Shown here: one piece after another, positions 1-6,199 of the stretch
Position numbering within the stretch: position 1 is the first letter of the stretch
Layout: each line of letters opens with the position of its first letter
From: Planctomycetota bacterium
GTDB taxonomy: Bacteria > Planctomycetota > Phycisphaerae > WQYP01
Assembly: GCA_021816165.1 (NCBI GenBank)
Contig: JAKAYZ010000095.1
Span: 1-7,304 of the forward strand
DNA: 7,304 bases
Direction: 5' to 3'
Notes under the pieces: generated by a model
Database searches by the model: none
What the model was told of the DNA's origin: nothing
Seen by the model: only the letters and a program-made list of their open reading frames with translations
Made by a program: the position numbers and the translations under genes

Positions 1-59
1 CCGGCCATCGGCGCCCTTATGATTCGCATTTAACGCGAAGGTGATGATGGTGCGGCGGG
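1..59 (-). repeat. Left arm of a perfect 59-bp inverted repeat
   Basis: The reverse complement of bases 1-59 is identical to bases 475-533, which lie inside the CE8 domain of the downstream pectinase gene. Identity stops abruptly at base 60 (partner 474) and runs to the window edge on the other side, so the repeat may be longer. Read on the minus strand it encodes the same residues, RRTIITFALNANHKGADGR, in the same frame as the gene. Exact identity with a sharp edge points to a fold-back chimera at a contig end or to a very recent inverted duplication, rather than to an old paralogue. Confidence 0.95.
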
Positions 60-197
60 CGGCATGGTCGCACCAGCTTTCCGCGGCAACGGCAAAAACG
101 CTCACGCCGCGGAGCATCCTGGGTCCCGGCAACTGGTGAACCGGCGCCATGCCTTTGTACAGTCCGGCGGCCGCGAACCGCCCGACAGGAGATTTTC
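60..197. other. Leader region of the pectinase gene
   Basis: No clear -35/-10 promoter pair is visible. A plus-strand frame is open from 23 to a TGA at 137-139 and ends in ILGPGNW, which could be the C-terminus of an upstream gene cut off by the fold-back at base 59. A minus-strand frame is open from an ATG at 150-148 to the window edge and joins the repeated CE8 segment in frame. Third-position GC is high in both frames, so coding status cannot be decided from this sequence alone. Confidence 0.4.
187..191 (+). promoter_or_regulatory. Ribosome binding site of the pectinase gene
   Basis: AGGAG lies 6 bases before the ATG at 198. It is the best Shine-Dalgarno match near the gene and supports this start, which also places a signal peptide exactly at the N-terminus. 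Confidence 0.75.
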
Positions 198-2447
198 ATG
201 ATCAATGCTTATCCGTTGGTTAATTGGCGCGCCGCGGCGGCGGTGGTGCTGTTGAGTTTCGCCGTGGTTCTGCCGATGCATGCGGCGACTCCCCGATGGA
301 TCACCGTTGCGGCCGACGGCTCCGGTCAATTCCGATCCATTCAAAAGGCGGTCAATTCCATCCGCGGCGGCACTGCGCCGGTGATCATCTTCATCAAGCC
401 GGGGGTGTACCATCAGCGTGTAAGCCTGTCCCGGCATCTACCGCCGGTGACGCTGCTGGGCCGCGATGGGGAAACCCGCCGCACCATCATCACCTTCGCG
501 TTAAATGCGAATCATAAGGGCGCCGATGGCCGGCCGATCGGTACTTTTTTAACCCCCACCGTGTGGGTTCGCTGCAATAATTTTTCCGCGGCCAACCTTA
601 CCATCGTCAATGCCGCGGGTAACACGGGGCAGGCCCTGGCTTTGCGTGTGGATGGCGATCGGTGCGTATTTTACCATTGCCGGCTCATCGGCTGGCAGGA
701 TACACTGCTGGTCGCAAAACAGCGGCAATATTTTGAAAACTGCACCATTTGCGGCGCGACGGATTTTATTTTCGGCGCCGGCACGGACTATTTTAATCAT
801 TGCCTGATCCATTGCCTGGGATATGGCTTTGTCACCGCGGCCAGAACCCCGAAAACCGCCGCCAACGGATTTGTGTTTGATCATTGTAAAATTCTCACCG
901 CAACGCGTCCCGGCCGGGTTGTTCTGGGCCGGCCGTGGCGGCAGTATGCCCACGTGGTGTTTATGCATACGTGGCTGGGCGCCGGTATTTCGCCGCGTGC
1001 CTGGATCACCTGGCATCACAACCCCGCGGATAAAAAAACCGTGCGTTATGCCCAGTATGCCAACCGCGGCCCGGGCTGGAACCCGGCCAAGGCGGCCTCG
1101 TGGACAAAAATTCTCACCGCCCGGCAGGCCGGCGGGCTTACGGTGCAAAATGTGCTTTCCGGCGCCGACGGCTGGAACCCCCGGCGGCGGGTTCAACGGA
1201 AATTGCTGCCGGAAATTCTGAAAGTCAGCGGGTCGCAAATTCCCGCGCAGGTGTTTGCCGCGGCTGATTATCATCTTAAACCGAATTCCCCGGCCATGCA
1301 GACCCACATCATTCAAAATGTGCTGAATATCTGCCGTCAGGCGGGAGGCGGCGAAGTTATCATCGGTCCGGGGAAATATTTCACCGGGCCGCTGACTATT
1401 TTCAGTCATGAAAACCTGCACCTTGCCAAAGGCTGCACGCTGCTGTTTTCCACCGATCCACGGGATTATCCCCATCGGCCGGATGGCTTTGTCCCCTGTC
1501 TTGGGGCGGATCATGCCAGTGACATCGCCCTGACCGGTCATGGTGTGCTGGACGGGCAGGGATTGCCCTGGTGGCGGATCGCCTGGGCGGCCAAACGCCA
1601 TCATGCCGTTCCCACGCCGGTACCCGTCCGCCGCCCGCAGCTTATTGTGCTGAATCGCTGCCGGCGCGTGCTGGTGCAGGATGTCACGCTGGAAAACTCG
1701 CCCAGCTTTCACCTGTTTCCGCAGGAATGCCGGGATGTGGTGATCCGCGGCATAACCATTCTGGCCCCGCAGCATTCGCCCAATACCGATGGTATTGATC
1801 CATCCGGATGGAATTATCTGATCACGCATTGCCGCTTTAATGAAGGGGATGATTGCATCGCCATTAAAGCCGCGGGCATACCCCGCTGGCGGCATCCATC
1901 CTGCGAAAATTTTTTGATTCGCGATTGCACGTTTGATCATGGGCATGGCATGTCCGTAGGGTCGGTTACCTACGGCGGCTTGCGCAACATGACTGTCACG
2001 CATTGCGTGTTCAACCATACCGATGCGGGCATTCGCCTGAAATCCAACCGGCATCGCGGCGGCCTGGTGGAGGACCTGGATTATTCGCACCTGACGATGA
2101 CCGATGTCAAAATGCCGATCCAGATCGTCAGTTATTATTTAGAGGTTCCGAAAAATGCCCAGAATGACCATGCCTTCCCGGTTACCAGCCGCACGCCGAT
2201 ATGGCGGAATATTACCATTCATGATGTAACCGCGGACGGGGCTGCCGCGGCCGGTGAAATCATCGGCCTGCCGGAAATGCCGATCCGCAATGTACAGCTG
2301 GACCATGTGACGATTGCCGCGCGCGGCGGCATGAAAATTGTGCGGGGAAACGCGATTGATTTCACCGCCTGCAAAATCCGCGTCGCCCATGGGCCGGCGC
2401 TGCGGGTGTATCATTCCACGGTTCAGGGGATGTCCGCCGGACATTAA
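198..2447 (+). CDS. Secreted pectinesterase (CE8)-polygalacturonase (GH28) fusion
   Basis: The 749-residue product should remove methyl esters from homogalacturonan and then hydrolyse the de-esterified chain, outside the cytoplasm. Residues 1-30 form a signal peptide: an Arg, a hydrophobic stretch AAAAVVLLSFAVVLP, and a likely cleavage near MHA/AT. The CE8 domain spans about 34-335. It opens with ITVAADGSGQF and carries Q145 (GNTGQ), Q167-D168 (WQDTL, the general acid), D189 (TDFIFG, the nucleophile) and R245/W247 (LGRPWR); it closes with DGWNP. The GH28 domain spans about 355-749, with SPNTDGID (D531), GDDCIAIK (D551, D552), GHGMSVGS (H583) and RLK (R613, K615). These match the catalytic and substrate-binding residues known for GH28. 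Both domains therefore look active. The linker (about 336-355) is short. The gene is convergent with prfC and has no partner gene on its strand in the window. Whether GH28 acts endo or exo cannot be told. Confidence 0.93.
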   Translation: MINAYPLVNWRAAAAVVLLSFAVVLPMHAATPRWITVAADGSGQFRSIQKAVNSIRGGTAPVIIFIKPGVYHQRVSLSRHLPPVTLLGRDGETRRTIITFALNANHKGADGRPIGTFLTPTVWVRCNNFSAANLTIVNAAGNTGQALALRVDGDRCVFYHCRLIGWQDTLLVAKQRQYFENCTICGATDFIFGAGTDYFNHCLIHCLGYGFVTAARTPKTAANGFVFDHCKILTATRPGRVVLGRPWRQYAHVVFMHTWLGAGISPRAWITWHHNPADKKTVRYAQYANRGPGWNPAKAASWTKILTARQAGGLTVQNVLSGADGWNPRRRVQRKLLPEILKVSGSQIPAQVFAAADYHLKPNSPAMQTHIIQNVLNICRQAGGGEVIIGPGKYFTGPLTIFSHENLHLAKGCTLLFSTDPRDYPHRPDGFVPCLGADHASDIALTGHGVLDGQGLPWWRIAWAAKRHHAVPTPVPVRRPQLIVLNRCRRVLVQDVTLENSPSFHLFPQECRDVVIRGITILAPQHSPNTDGIDPSGWNYLITHCRFNEGDDCIAIKAAGIPRWRHPSCENFLIRDCTFDHGHGMSVGSVTYGGLRNMTVTHCVFNHTDAGIRLKSNRHRGGLVEDLDYSHLTMTDVKMPIQIVSYYLEVPKNAQNDHAFPVTSRTPIWRNITIHDVTADGAAAAGEIIGLPEMPIRNVQLDHVTIAARGGMKIVRGNAIDFTACKIRVAHGPALRVYHSTVQGMSAGH
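475..533 (+). repeat. Right arm of the 59-bp inverted repeat, within the pectinase gene
   Basis: This is the partner of bases 1-59. It covers codons 93-112 of the pectinase gene and belongs naturally to the CE8 fold, so this copy is the original. The two arms are separated by 415 bases (60-474), which hold the gene's ribosome binding site, start codon, signal peptide and first 92 codons. Confidence 0.95.
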
Positions 2448-2474
2448 CCGCGGCCGGACGCCCGTTCGCCGCAT

Positions 2475-4073
2475 TTAAACCGCCGTCAATTCATACGGCG
2501 TGTCCGAAAGGATGACCTTCGGATGTTCGCGTGAAAAATAGCGAGGGGCGAAGGAATCGGCGAACAACAGCGCCCGATGCCCGCGATCGTTAAGGGCCAT
2601 GGCGATGGACGAATTGGCGATGGCCTCCTGAACCGCATCCATGGGCACTTCCGGCGCGATCCAGCGCAGAATCTGCCAGCGGGCCCGCTCAAAGCGGGAT
2701 TCGGCGGCATATTCACTTTTCAACCGGTATTGCGCGACTTCAAACTGCAGCGGGCCGACAGCCGAAAGAAGCGGTGTGCCGGTGGGGGCGGCCGGCACGG
2801 TGAGCGCGCCCATCACGCCTTCCTGCAATAGCTGCCCGAGCCCTTCGCGAAACCGCTTGAACTGGCTGGAACTGCTGGAATGCAGAAAGCCGAAACATTC
2901 CGGAGTAAATCGCGGTACTTCCCGGTAAACAATCGCCGGGTCTTCCGACAGCGTATCGCCGATGCCGAATTCCCCATGCCCAACCAGGCCGATCACATCG
3001 CCCGGCCAGGCTTCATCCACGGTTTCCCGTTCGCGGCCGAACAGTTTATGCGAACTCGCCAGGCGCACCTTTTTACCGGATTGCACATGGGTGACCGTCA
3101 TATCGCGTGAAAATTTTCCCGCACATACCCGCAGAAAGGCGATGCGGTCCCGGTGCCGGGGGTCCATGTTGGCCTGAATTTTGAAAATAAAACCGGAGAA
3201 AGCCGGGCTTTCCAGCGGAATGATCCTGTCTCCGGAGTGGCGCGGCTGCGGCGGATTGGCCTGCCGCAAAAAACTGTCCAGCAGCAATTGCACGCCGAAA
3301 TTATTCATGGCGCTGCCGAAAAAGACCGGAATCAGTTCGCCGCGGCGCACCTGCTCCAGATCAAACGGATGGCCGGCGCCCTGCAGCATGTCCAGCTCAT
3401 CCATAAACTGCTGGTAAAGGGCCGGCGGCAGGCTGCTGCGCATCGCCGGATCGGAAAGCGACTTTACCGCCACGGGCGCGCGGTAGGCGCCGCCCGGCGT
3501 GCGCTCAAACAAATGAAGTTGATTGGCCTGTCGGTCAAACACGCCGCGGAAATCCCGACCGTTGCCCAGCGGCCAGTTCACCGCCGTTGCCGGCAGGCCC
3601 AGCACCCGCTCCAACTCATCCATAAGAGCCAGCGGGTCCAAGGCGGGCCGGTCCAGTTTATTCATGAAGGTAAAGATGGGTATGCGGCGGCGCCGGCAGA
3701 TTTCAAACAGTTTCTGCGTCTGCGATTCAATGCCCTTGCCCGCGTCAATGACCATGACCACCGCATCCACCGCGGTAAGCACGCGATAGGTATCTTCGGA
3801 AAAATCCTTATGGCCGGGCGTGTCCAGCAGATTGATCTGATAGCCGTTGTATTCAAACTGCAGCACAGTGGAGCTTACGGAGATGCCGCGCTGCCGTTCA
3901 AGCTCCATCCAGTCCGAGGTGGACGCCCGCTGATTCTTGCGTGCCGTGACCGATCCGGCCAGGTGAAGCGCACCGCCGTAAAGCAGGAACTTTTCCGTGA
4001 GCGTGGTCTTGCCGGCATCCGGGTGGGAAATGATGGCAAAGGTGCGGCGGCGGTTAATCTGTTCAAGACTCAT
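2475..4073 (-). CDS. prfC: Peptide chain release factor 3 (RF3)
   Basis: This is a class II release factor GTPase that removes RF1/RF2 from the ribosome after peptide release, in the cytoplasm. The 532 residues match the usual length (E. coli RF3 is 529). The G motifs are in order: P-loop SHPDAGKTT (16-24), switch I RGISVSSTV (62-70), DTPGHKDFSEDTYR (84-97), NKLDR (138-142) and GSAMNNFGVQ (253-262). They are followed by the EF-Tu-like domain 2 and the RF3-specific C-terminal domain. SHPDAGKTT, RGISVSS and DFSEDTYR distinguish RF3 from EF-G. The start gives the family-typical MSLEQINRRRTFAIISHPDA. The upstream Shine-Dalgarno is weak (TGGAA). The start lies 156 bases after the def stop on the same strand, so cotranscription is possible but not shown. 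A serine run at 399-403 (HSSSSSQ) is slightly unusual. Confidence 0.97.
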   Translation of the reverse strand: MSLEQINRRRTFAIISHPDAGKTTLTEKFLLYGGALHLAGSVTARKNQRASTSDWMELERQRGISVSSTVLQFEYNGYQINLLDTPGHKDFSEDTYRVLTAVDAVVMVIDAGKGIESQTQKLFEICRRRRIPIFTFMNKLDRPALDPLALMDELERVLGLPATAVNWPLGNGRDFRGVFDRQANQLHLFERTPGGAYRAPVAVKSLSDPAMRSSLPPALYQQFMDELDMLQGAGHPFDLEQVRRGELIPVFFGSAMNNFGVQLLLDSFLRQANPPQPRHSGDRIIPLESPAFSGFIFKIQANMDPRHRDRIAFLRVCAGKFSRDMTVTHVQSGKKVRLASSHKLFGRERETVDEAWPGDVIGLVGHGEFGIGDTLSEDPAIVYREVPRFTPECFGFLHSSSSSQFKRFREGLGQLLQEGVMGALTVPAAPTGTPLLSAVGPLQFEVAQYRLKSEYAAESRFERARWQILRWIAPEVPMDAVQEAIANSSIAMALNDRGHRALLFADSFAPRYFSREHPKVILSDTPYELTAV

Positions 4074-4159
4074 GGGGTATTCCAGTCAAAGTTAAAAGCC
4101 GGCGGAACAGGCCGGTTTGGGCGAACGTGACGTGACGGACGCCGACGGTCCTTCAGGGT

Positions 4160-4183
4160 GGAAAGCCCAAGCGGTCGCTTTCC
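4160..4183 (-). other. Hairpin between def and prfC
   Basis: GGAAAGC (4160-4166) and GCTTTCC (4177-4183) form a perfect 7-bp stem with a 10-base loop, 47 bases beyond the def stop. No T-tract follows on the minus strand, so a Rho-independent terminator is not well supported. It may be a processing or attenuating structure in a def-prfC transcript, or chance. Confidence 0.3.
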
Positions 4184-4229
4184 GCGAATGGGCCGTGGGC
4201 GGCGAAGTACATGTGATCCGGCCGGAGCA

Positions 4230-4829
4230 TCAGGCGGCATCCCCGGCATTTTCAGCCGCCCGCTGGAGCTTGCGGATTTCCTGCCTTAGGCTCATGCGGG
4301 CCAGAGCGGACATGCGATCCAGAATAAGAATGCCGTCCAGATGGTCATTTTCATGCTGTACAATTCGGGCCGGGTACCCTTCCAGCGTTTCGGTAAACGC
4401 CGCACCGTCCCGGCCGAGGCCGGATAATTCCAGTTTCAGATGGCGGTTGATTTTGGCCCGGATTTCCGGCAGGGAAAGGCAGCCTTCCTCTTTTTCTTCC
4501 TGGCCCTGCGTCATGGAGATTACCGGGTTGATGACGGCCCGGGCATCTTCCACCTTGCCGGTGGGGGACATGATAAAAAGCCGGAACGGCAGGCCCACCT
4601 GCGGAGCGGCGAGCCCCACACCTTCGTGCTCAATCATCAGGGCGATCATACGGTCAATCACCTGGTCCAGCCACGGGTCAAATTTTGTCACCGGGCGGGC
4701 GATCCTTTTAAGCACCGGCGCCGGCCAGATGACCACCTGCAGGGATTCCGGGTCCGGATGCACGGGCCGCGGCGGGGCGGCGGGCGCGGAGCGCTTGGGG
4801 CGGCGCAATTGTGCGGGGCGTCTGGTCAT
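4230..4829 (-). CDS. def: Peptide deformylase
   Basis: This metalloenzyme removes the formyl group from the N-terminal methionine of nascent proteins. All three family motifs are present (numbering from the start chosen here): GVGLAAPQVG at 70-79, EEGCLSLP around 114-121 with the metal-ligand Cys at 117, and QHENDHLDG with H159, catalytic E160 and H163. The 199 residues include about 25-30 basic, proline-rich residues (RRPAQLRRPKR...) before the usual family N-terminus, which starts near LQVVIWPAPVL. I chose the ATG at 4829-4827 because a GGAG (4844-4841) precedes it, although the spacing of 11 is long. An in-frame ATG at 4892 would add 21 residues but has no Shine-Dalgarno and sits in an AT-rich, promoter-like block. 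The gene is upstream of prfC on the same strand and downstream of the Cys-rich pair. Confidence 0.93.
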   Translation of the reverse strand: MTRRPAQLRRPKRSAPAAPPRPVHPDPESLQVVIWPAPVLKRIARPVTKFDPWLDQVIDRMIALMIEHEGVGLAAPQVGLPFRLFIMSPTGKVEDARAVINPVISMTQGQEEKEEGCLSLPEIRAKINRHLKLELSGLGRDGAAFTETLEGYPARIVQHENDHLDGILILDRMSALARMSLRQEIRKLQRAAENAGDAA

Positions 4830-4883
4830 GAATGGAAAATCTCCGACAGCAATATCCGGCGGTCGCAACCTGCCTTTACGACC

Positions 4884-4902
4884 ATAGATCATAACATATT
4901 AA
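4884..4902 (-). promoter_or_regulatory. Possible def promoter -10 region
   Basis: This AT-rich block stands out in GC-rich surroundings and contains TATGAT (minus strand, 4893-4888), one mismatch from the TATAAT consensus. No convincing -35 box was found 16-18 bases upstream. It lies 55-75 bases before the chosen def start and in the 79-base gap after the Cys-rich pair, which suggests def has its own promoter. Confidence 0.35.
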
Positions 4903-4971
4903 GGGCACGGCGTGGAGCGGCCGCTTGCACGGATTGCGCCGGCGTTATGCAGACGGGAATGGCGGACCACG

Positions 4972-5256
4972 TCATTTCCTGCGGTTAAAAGAAAGCCATT
5001 CGTTCAGGCGTCTGCGGCGGTTTTCACACCGGCAGTTGTCCTTGCCAAAGACAGGCCGGCGTGCGAGGCGGTTAATCCAACGGGCCATGGGCCGCGCGAT
5101 GTAATGAATCCAATCTCCGAGGCCGCGGGGCCGGCCGGTGTAATCCGGGCAGATGGCGCAGATGCCATGGCTGGGTTTGCCGCCGAAGCGGCCGAGATCG
5201 CAGCAACCTCCGCCGGCGACCCGGCAATCTTTCCAGTGAATGCAGAATGTTTTCAT
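4972..5256 (-). CDS. Small cysteine-rich protein of unknown function
   Basis: The product has 94 residues. Eight cysteines fall in three groups: C5/C11, C18-C19 with C33/C36 (GICAIC), and C75/C77 (NCRCENRRRRLNEW). Between them are a GRFGGKPSHG segment and a probably amphipathic stretch GDWIHYIARPMARWINRLAR (47-66) that may lie on a membrane or partner surface. The CxxC and CxC pairs suggest metal binding or disulfides. There is no signal peptide. The basic tail ends in a Cys/Arg-rich motif followed by LN, which resembles, from memory, short Cys-rich proteins of planctomycetes; I cannot name a family. Its ATG overlaps the TGA of the upstream Cys-rich gene by 4 bases, and GGAG (minus strand, 5265-5262) lies 5 bases upstream inside that gene. 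The two are therefore almost certainly translationally coupled, which is the strongest evidence that both are real. Confidence 0.65.
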   Translation of the reverse strand: MKTFCIHWKDCRVAGGGCCDLGRFGGKPSHGICAICPDYTGRPRGLGDWIHYIARPMARWINRLARRPVFGKDNCRCENRRRRLNEWLSFNRRK

Positions 5257-5807
5257 GCAATCTCCACAGTGCCGCGCGTATCACAACCTCCGGTGCGGGC
5301 ATATGTTCCGCTGAACGATGTCCCGCCGGCCTTCTGCCCTTGCCACACTATTTCACCACCGGAAGGGGCATTCTGGCAAATGATCTGCATATAAAAGGTA
5401 TTGGAGGCGGCTTTATACCAAACGCTGCTGATGCCGGGAGGGTTGTATTCCCACATGCGCACGGCGTGAAATTTGCAGGCATAGCAGCCGCCGGCCCCGG
5501 AAAAGCATTGCCCATTGGAAAAGGTGCAGGTGGCGGCGTCAAAAAATTGAAAAGTGCCGTCCCATACGCAATCCGCGGGCAGGCCGGCGGTGCAATCGGA
5601 ACAGGGGGAAAAATAGGTGTCCGAATAATTGAAAATGGCGATGGCGCTGGGCGCGTTGGTGCAGGGGGTTGCCGCCGCACAGCAACAGGCGCCGCCGGCG
5701 GCGGACAGGACGCGCCCGGCGGAGGAGGAAAGTGTTTGATGGGCATCTGAGCCAAGCTGGGTGAAAGGTCCGGCCATGCGCTTCCTGAATTCCGCCGCGG
5801 ACAACAT
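5253..5807 (-). CDS. Cysteine-rich hypothetical protein
   Basis: I do not recognise a named family. From the ATG at 5807 the product has 184 residues: a charged, probably helical N-terminus (LSAAEFRKRMAGPF), a CCC cluster, then a Ser/Thr/aromatic-rich region with ten more cysteines, including CSDC and CYAC, ending in GTVEIA. Thirteen cysteines, many aromatic residues and short polar stretches suggest a compact beta-rich, metal- or disulfide-stabilised fold. There is no signal peptide or membrane segment. The start is uncertain. A TTG at 5873 would extend it by 22 residues. The ATG at 5777 has a better Shine-Dalgarno (AGGA, 5 bases upstream) and would give 174 residues. The stop overlaps the start of the 94-residue gene in an ATGA arrangement. 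The whole coding strand reads sensibly, whereas the opposite-strand frame (5247-5750) is low-complexity Gly/Ala. Confidence 0.62.
   Translation of the reverse strand: MLSAAEFRKRMAGPFTQLGSDAHQTLSSSAGRVLSAAGGACCCAAATPCTNAPSAIAIFNYSDTYFSPCSDCTAGLPADCVWDGTFQFFDAATCTFSNGQCFSGAGGCYACKFHAVRMWEYNPPGISSVWYKAASNTFYMQIICQNAPSGGEIVWQGQKAGGTSFSGTYARTGGCDTRGTVEIA
5262..5265 (-). promoter_or_regulatory. Ribosome binding site inside the upstream Cys-rich gene
   Basis: GGAG on the minus strand lies 5 bases before the ATG at 5256. It overlaps the last codons (V-E-I-A) of the upstream gene and allows reinitiation at the ATGA overlap, so the two proteins are probably made in a fixed ratio. Confidence 0.6.
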
Positions 5808-6199
5808 GCGGCGCCATAAAGCTGTAGGGTTTTGGGGTGTGGGATAATGGGGAAGAGGGTTTATTGACCGCAACGCCGGGACAGGGATTTTAAGAACGGC
5901 CGATTTAATGAGAGCCGTGGGCCGGGGCGGGTCAGCCGCGGAGGCAAGCCGATGTATAAGAACAGAAACGCACTAAATAATGCGGATTGTGCGCCATAAC
6001 CGTGGGATGGAAATTCGGCGTGTTTGTGCGGATTTAACGCAAAGACGGGGATGGCCGCACGGCGGTTGCAGAAACAGGCGCGGGGCATACAATTTGTTTT
6101 CCAAGGTTCCGTATCGCCGGTGTCATCCCGTGTCATGGAAGCGGGGGAACGTTTATCCGGCGACGGGGTCGGCGAATTTGCCATTTAACGGGACTGTAT
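5808..6199. other. Intergenic region between divergent transcription units
   Basis: These roughly 390 bases lie between the leftward Cys-rich pair and rightward cysK, with no convincing gene. Visible elements are an AT-rich patch near 5953-5981 that could hold a promoter for either direction, one copy of TTTAACGCAAAGACG (6033-6047) framed by the inverted repeat GTGCGG (6026-6031) / CCGCAC (6055-6060), and a promoter candidate at 6066-6093. No tRNA or recognisable riboswitch was seen. Open frames here are Arg/Pro/Gly-rich and have no ribosome binding site. Confidence 0.6.
6066..6093 (+). promoter_or_regulatory. Candidate cysK promoter
   Basis: TACAAT (6088-6093) is a 5/6 match to the -10 consensus. 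TTGCAG, 16 bases upstream (6066-6071), is a weak -35. It would give a leader of about 100 bases before the ATG at 6200. It is supported by position only, and the leader shows no obvious regulatory fold. Confidence 0.3.

Noticed and set aside
1..150. A divergent paralogous pectinesterase gene reading leftward from the ATG at 150
   Set aside because: Only about 31 residues precede the repeated CE8 segment, leaving no room for a signal peptide or the VAADGSG-type N-terminal strand; identity is exact for 59 bases and absent beyond, unlike a paralogue.
549..2090. A long minus-strand open frame (about 513 codons) inside the pectinase gene
   Set aside because: It is antisense to a gene with two complete catalytic domains; its translation has no recognisable motif, and long antisense frames are expected in GC-rich coding DNA.
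2432..2459. A bidirectional terminator between the convergent pectinase and prfC genes
   Set aside because: GTCCG/CGGAC can pair, but the stem is short with a bulge, overlaps the stop codon and has no T-tract on either strand.
3153..4130. A plus-strand open frame (about 325 codons) opposite prfC
   Set aside because: It is antisense to intact RF3 with all GTPase motifs; its composition (Arg/His/Gln/Ala-rich) is that of a shadow frame.
4217..4226. The palindrome TCCGGCCGGA just after the def stop as an operator
   Set aside because: CCGG/GGCC palindromes are common by chance in GC-rich DNA, and no second copy near a promoter was seen.
5247..5750. A plus-strand open frame opposite the Cys-rich gene
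   Set aside because: The translation is Gly/Ala-rich low complexity with no motif, whereas the minus strand shows an ATGA-coupled pair with a proper ribosome binding site.
5861..6184. A minus-strand open frame in the intergenic region as a gene
   Set aside because: It lacks a ribosome binding site and recognisable motifs, and extends across the promoter-like region of cysK.
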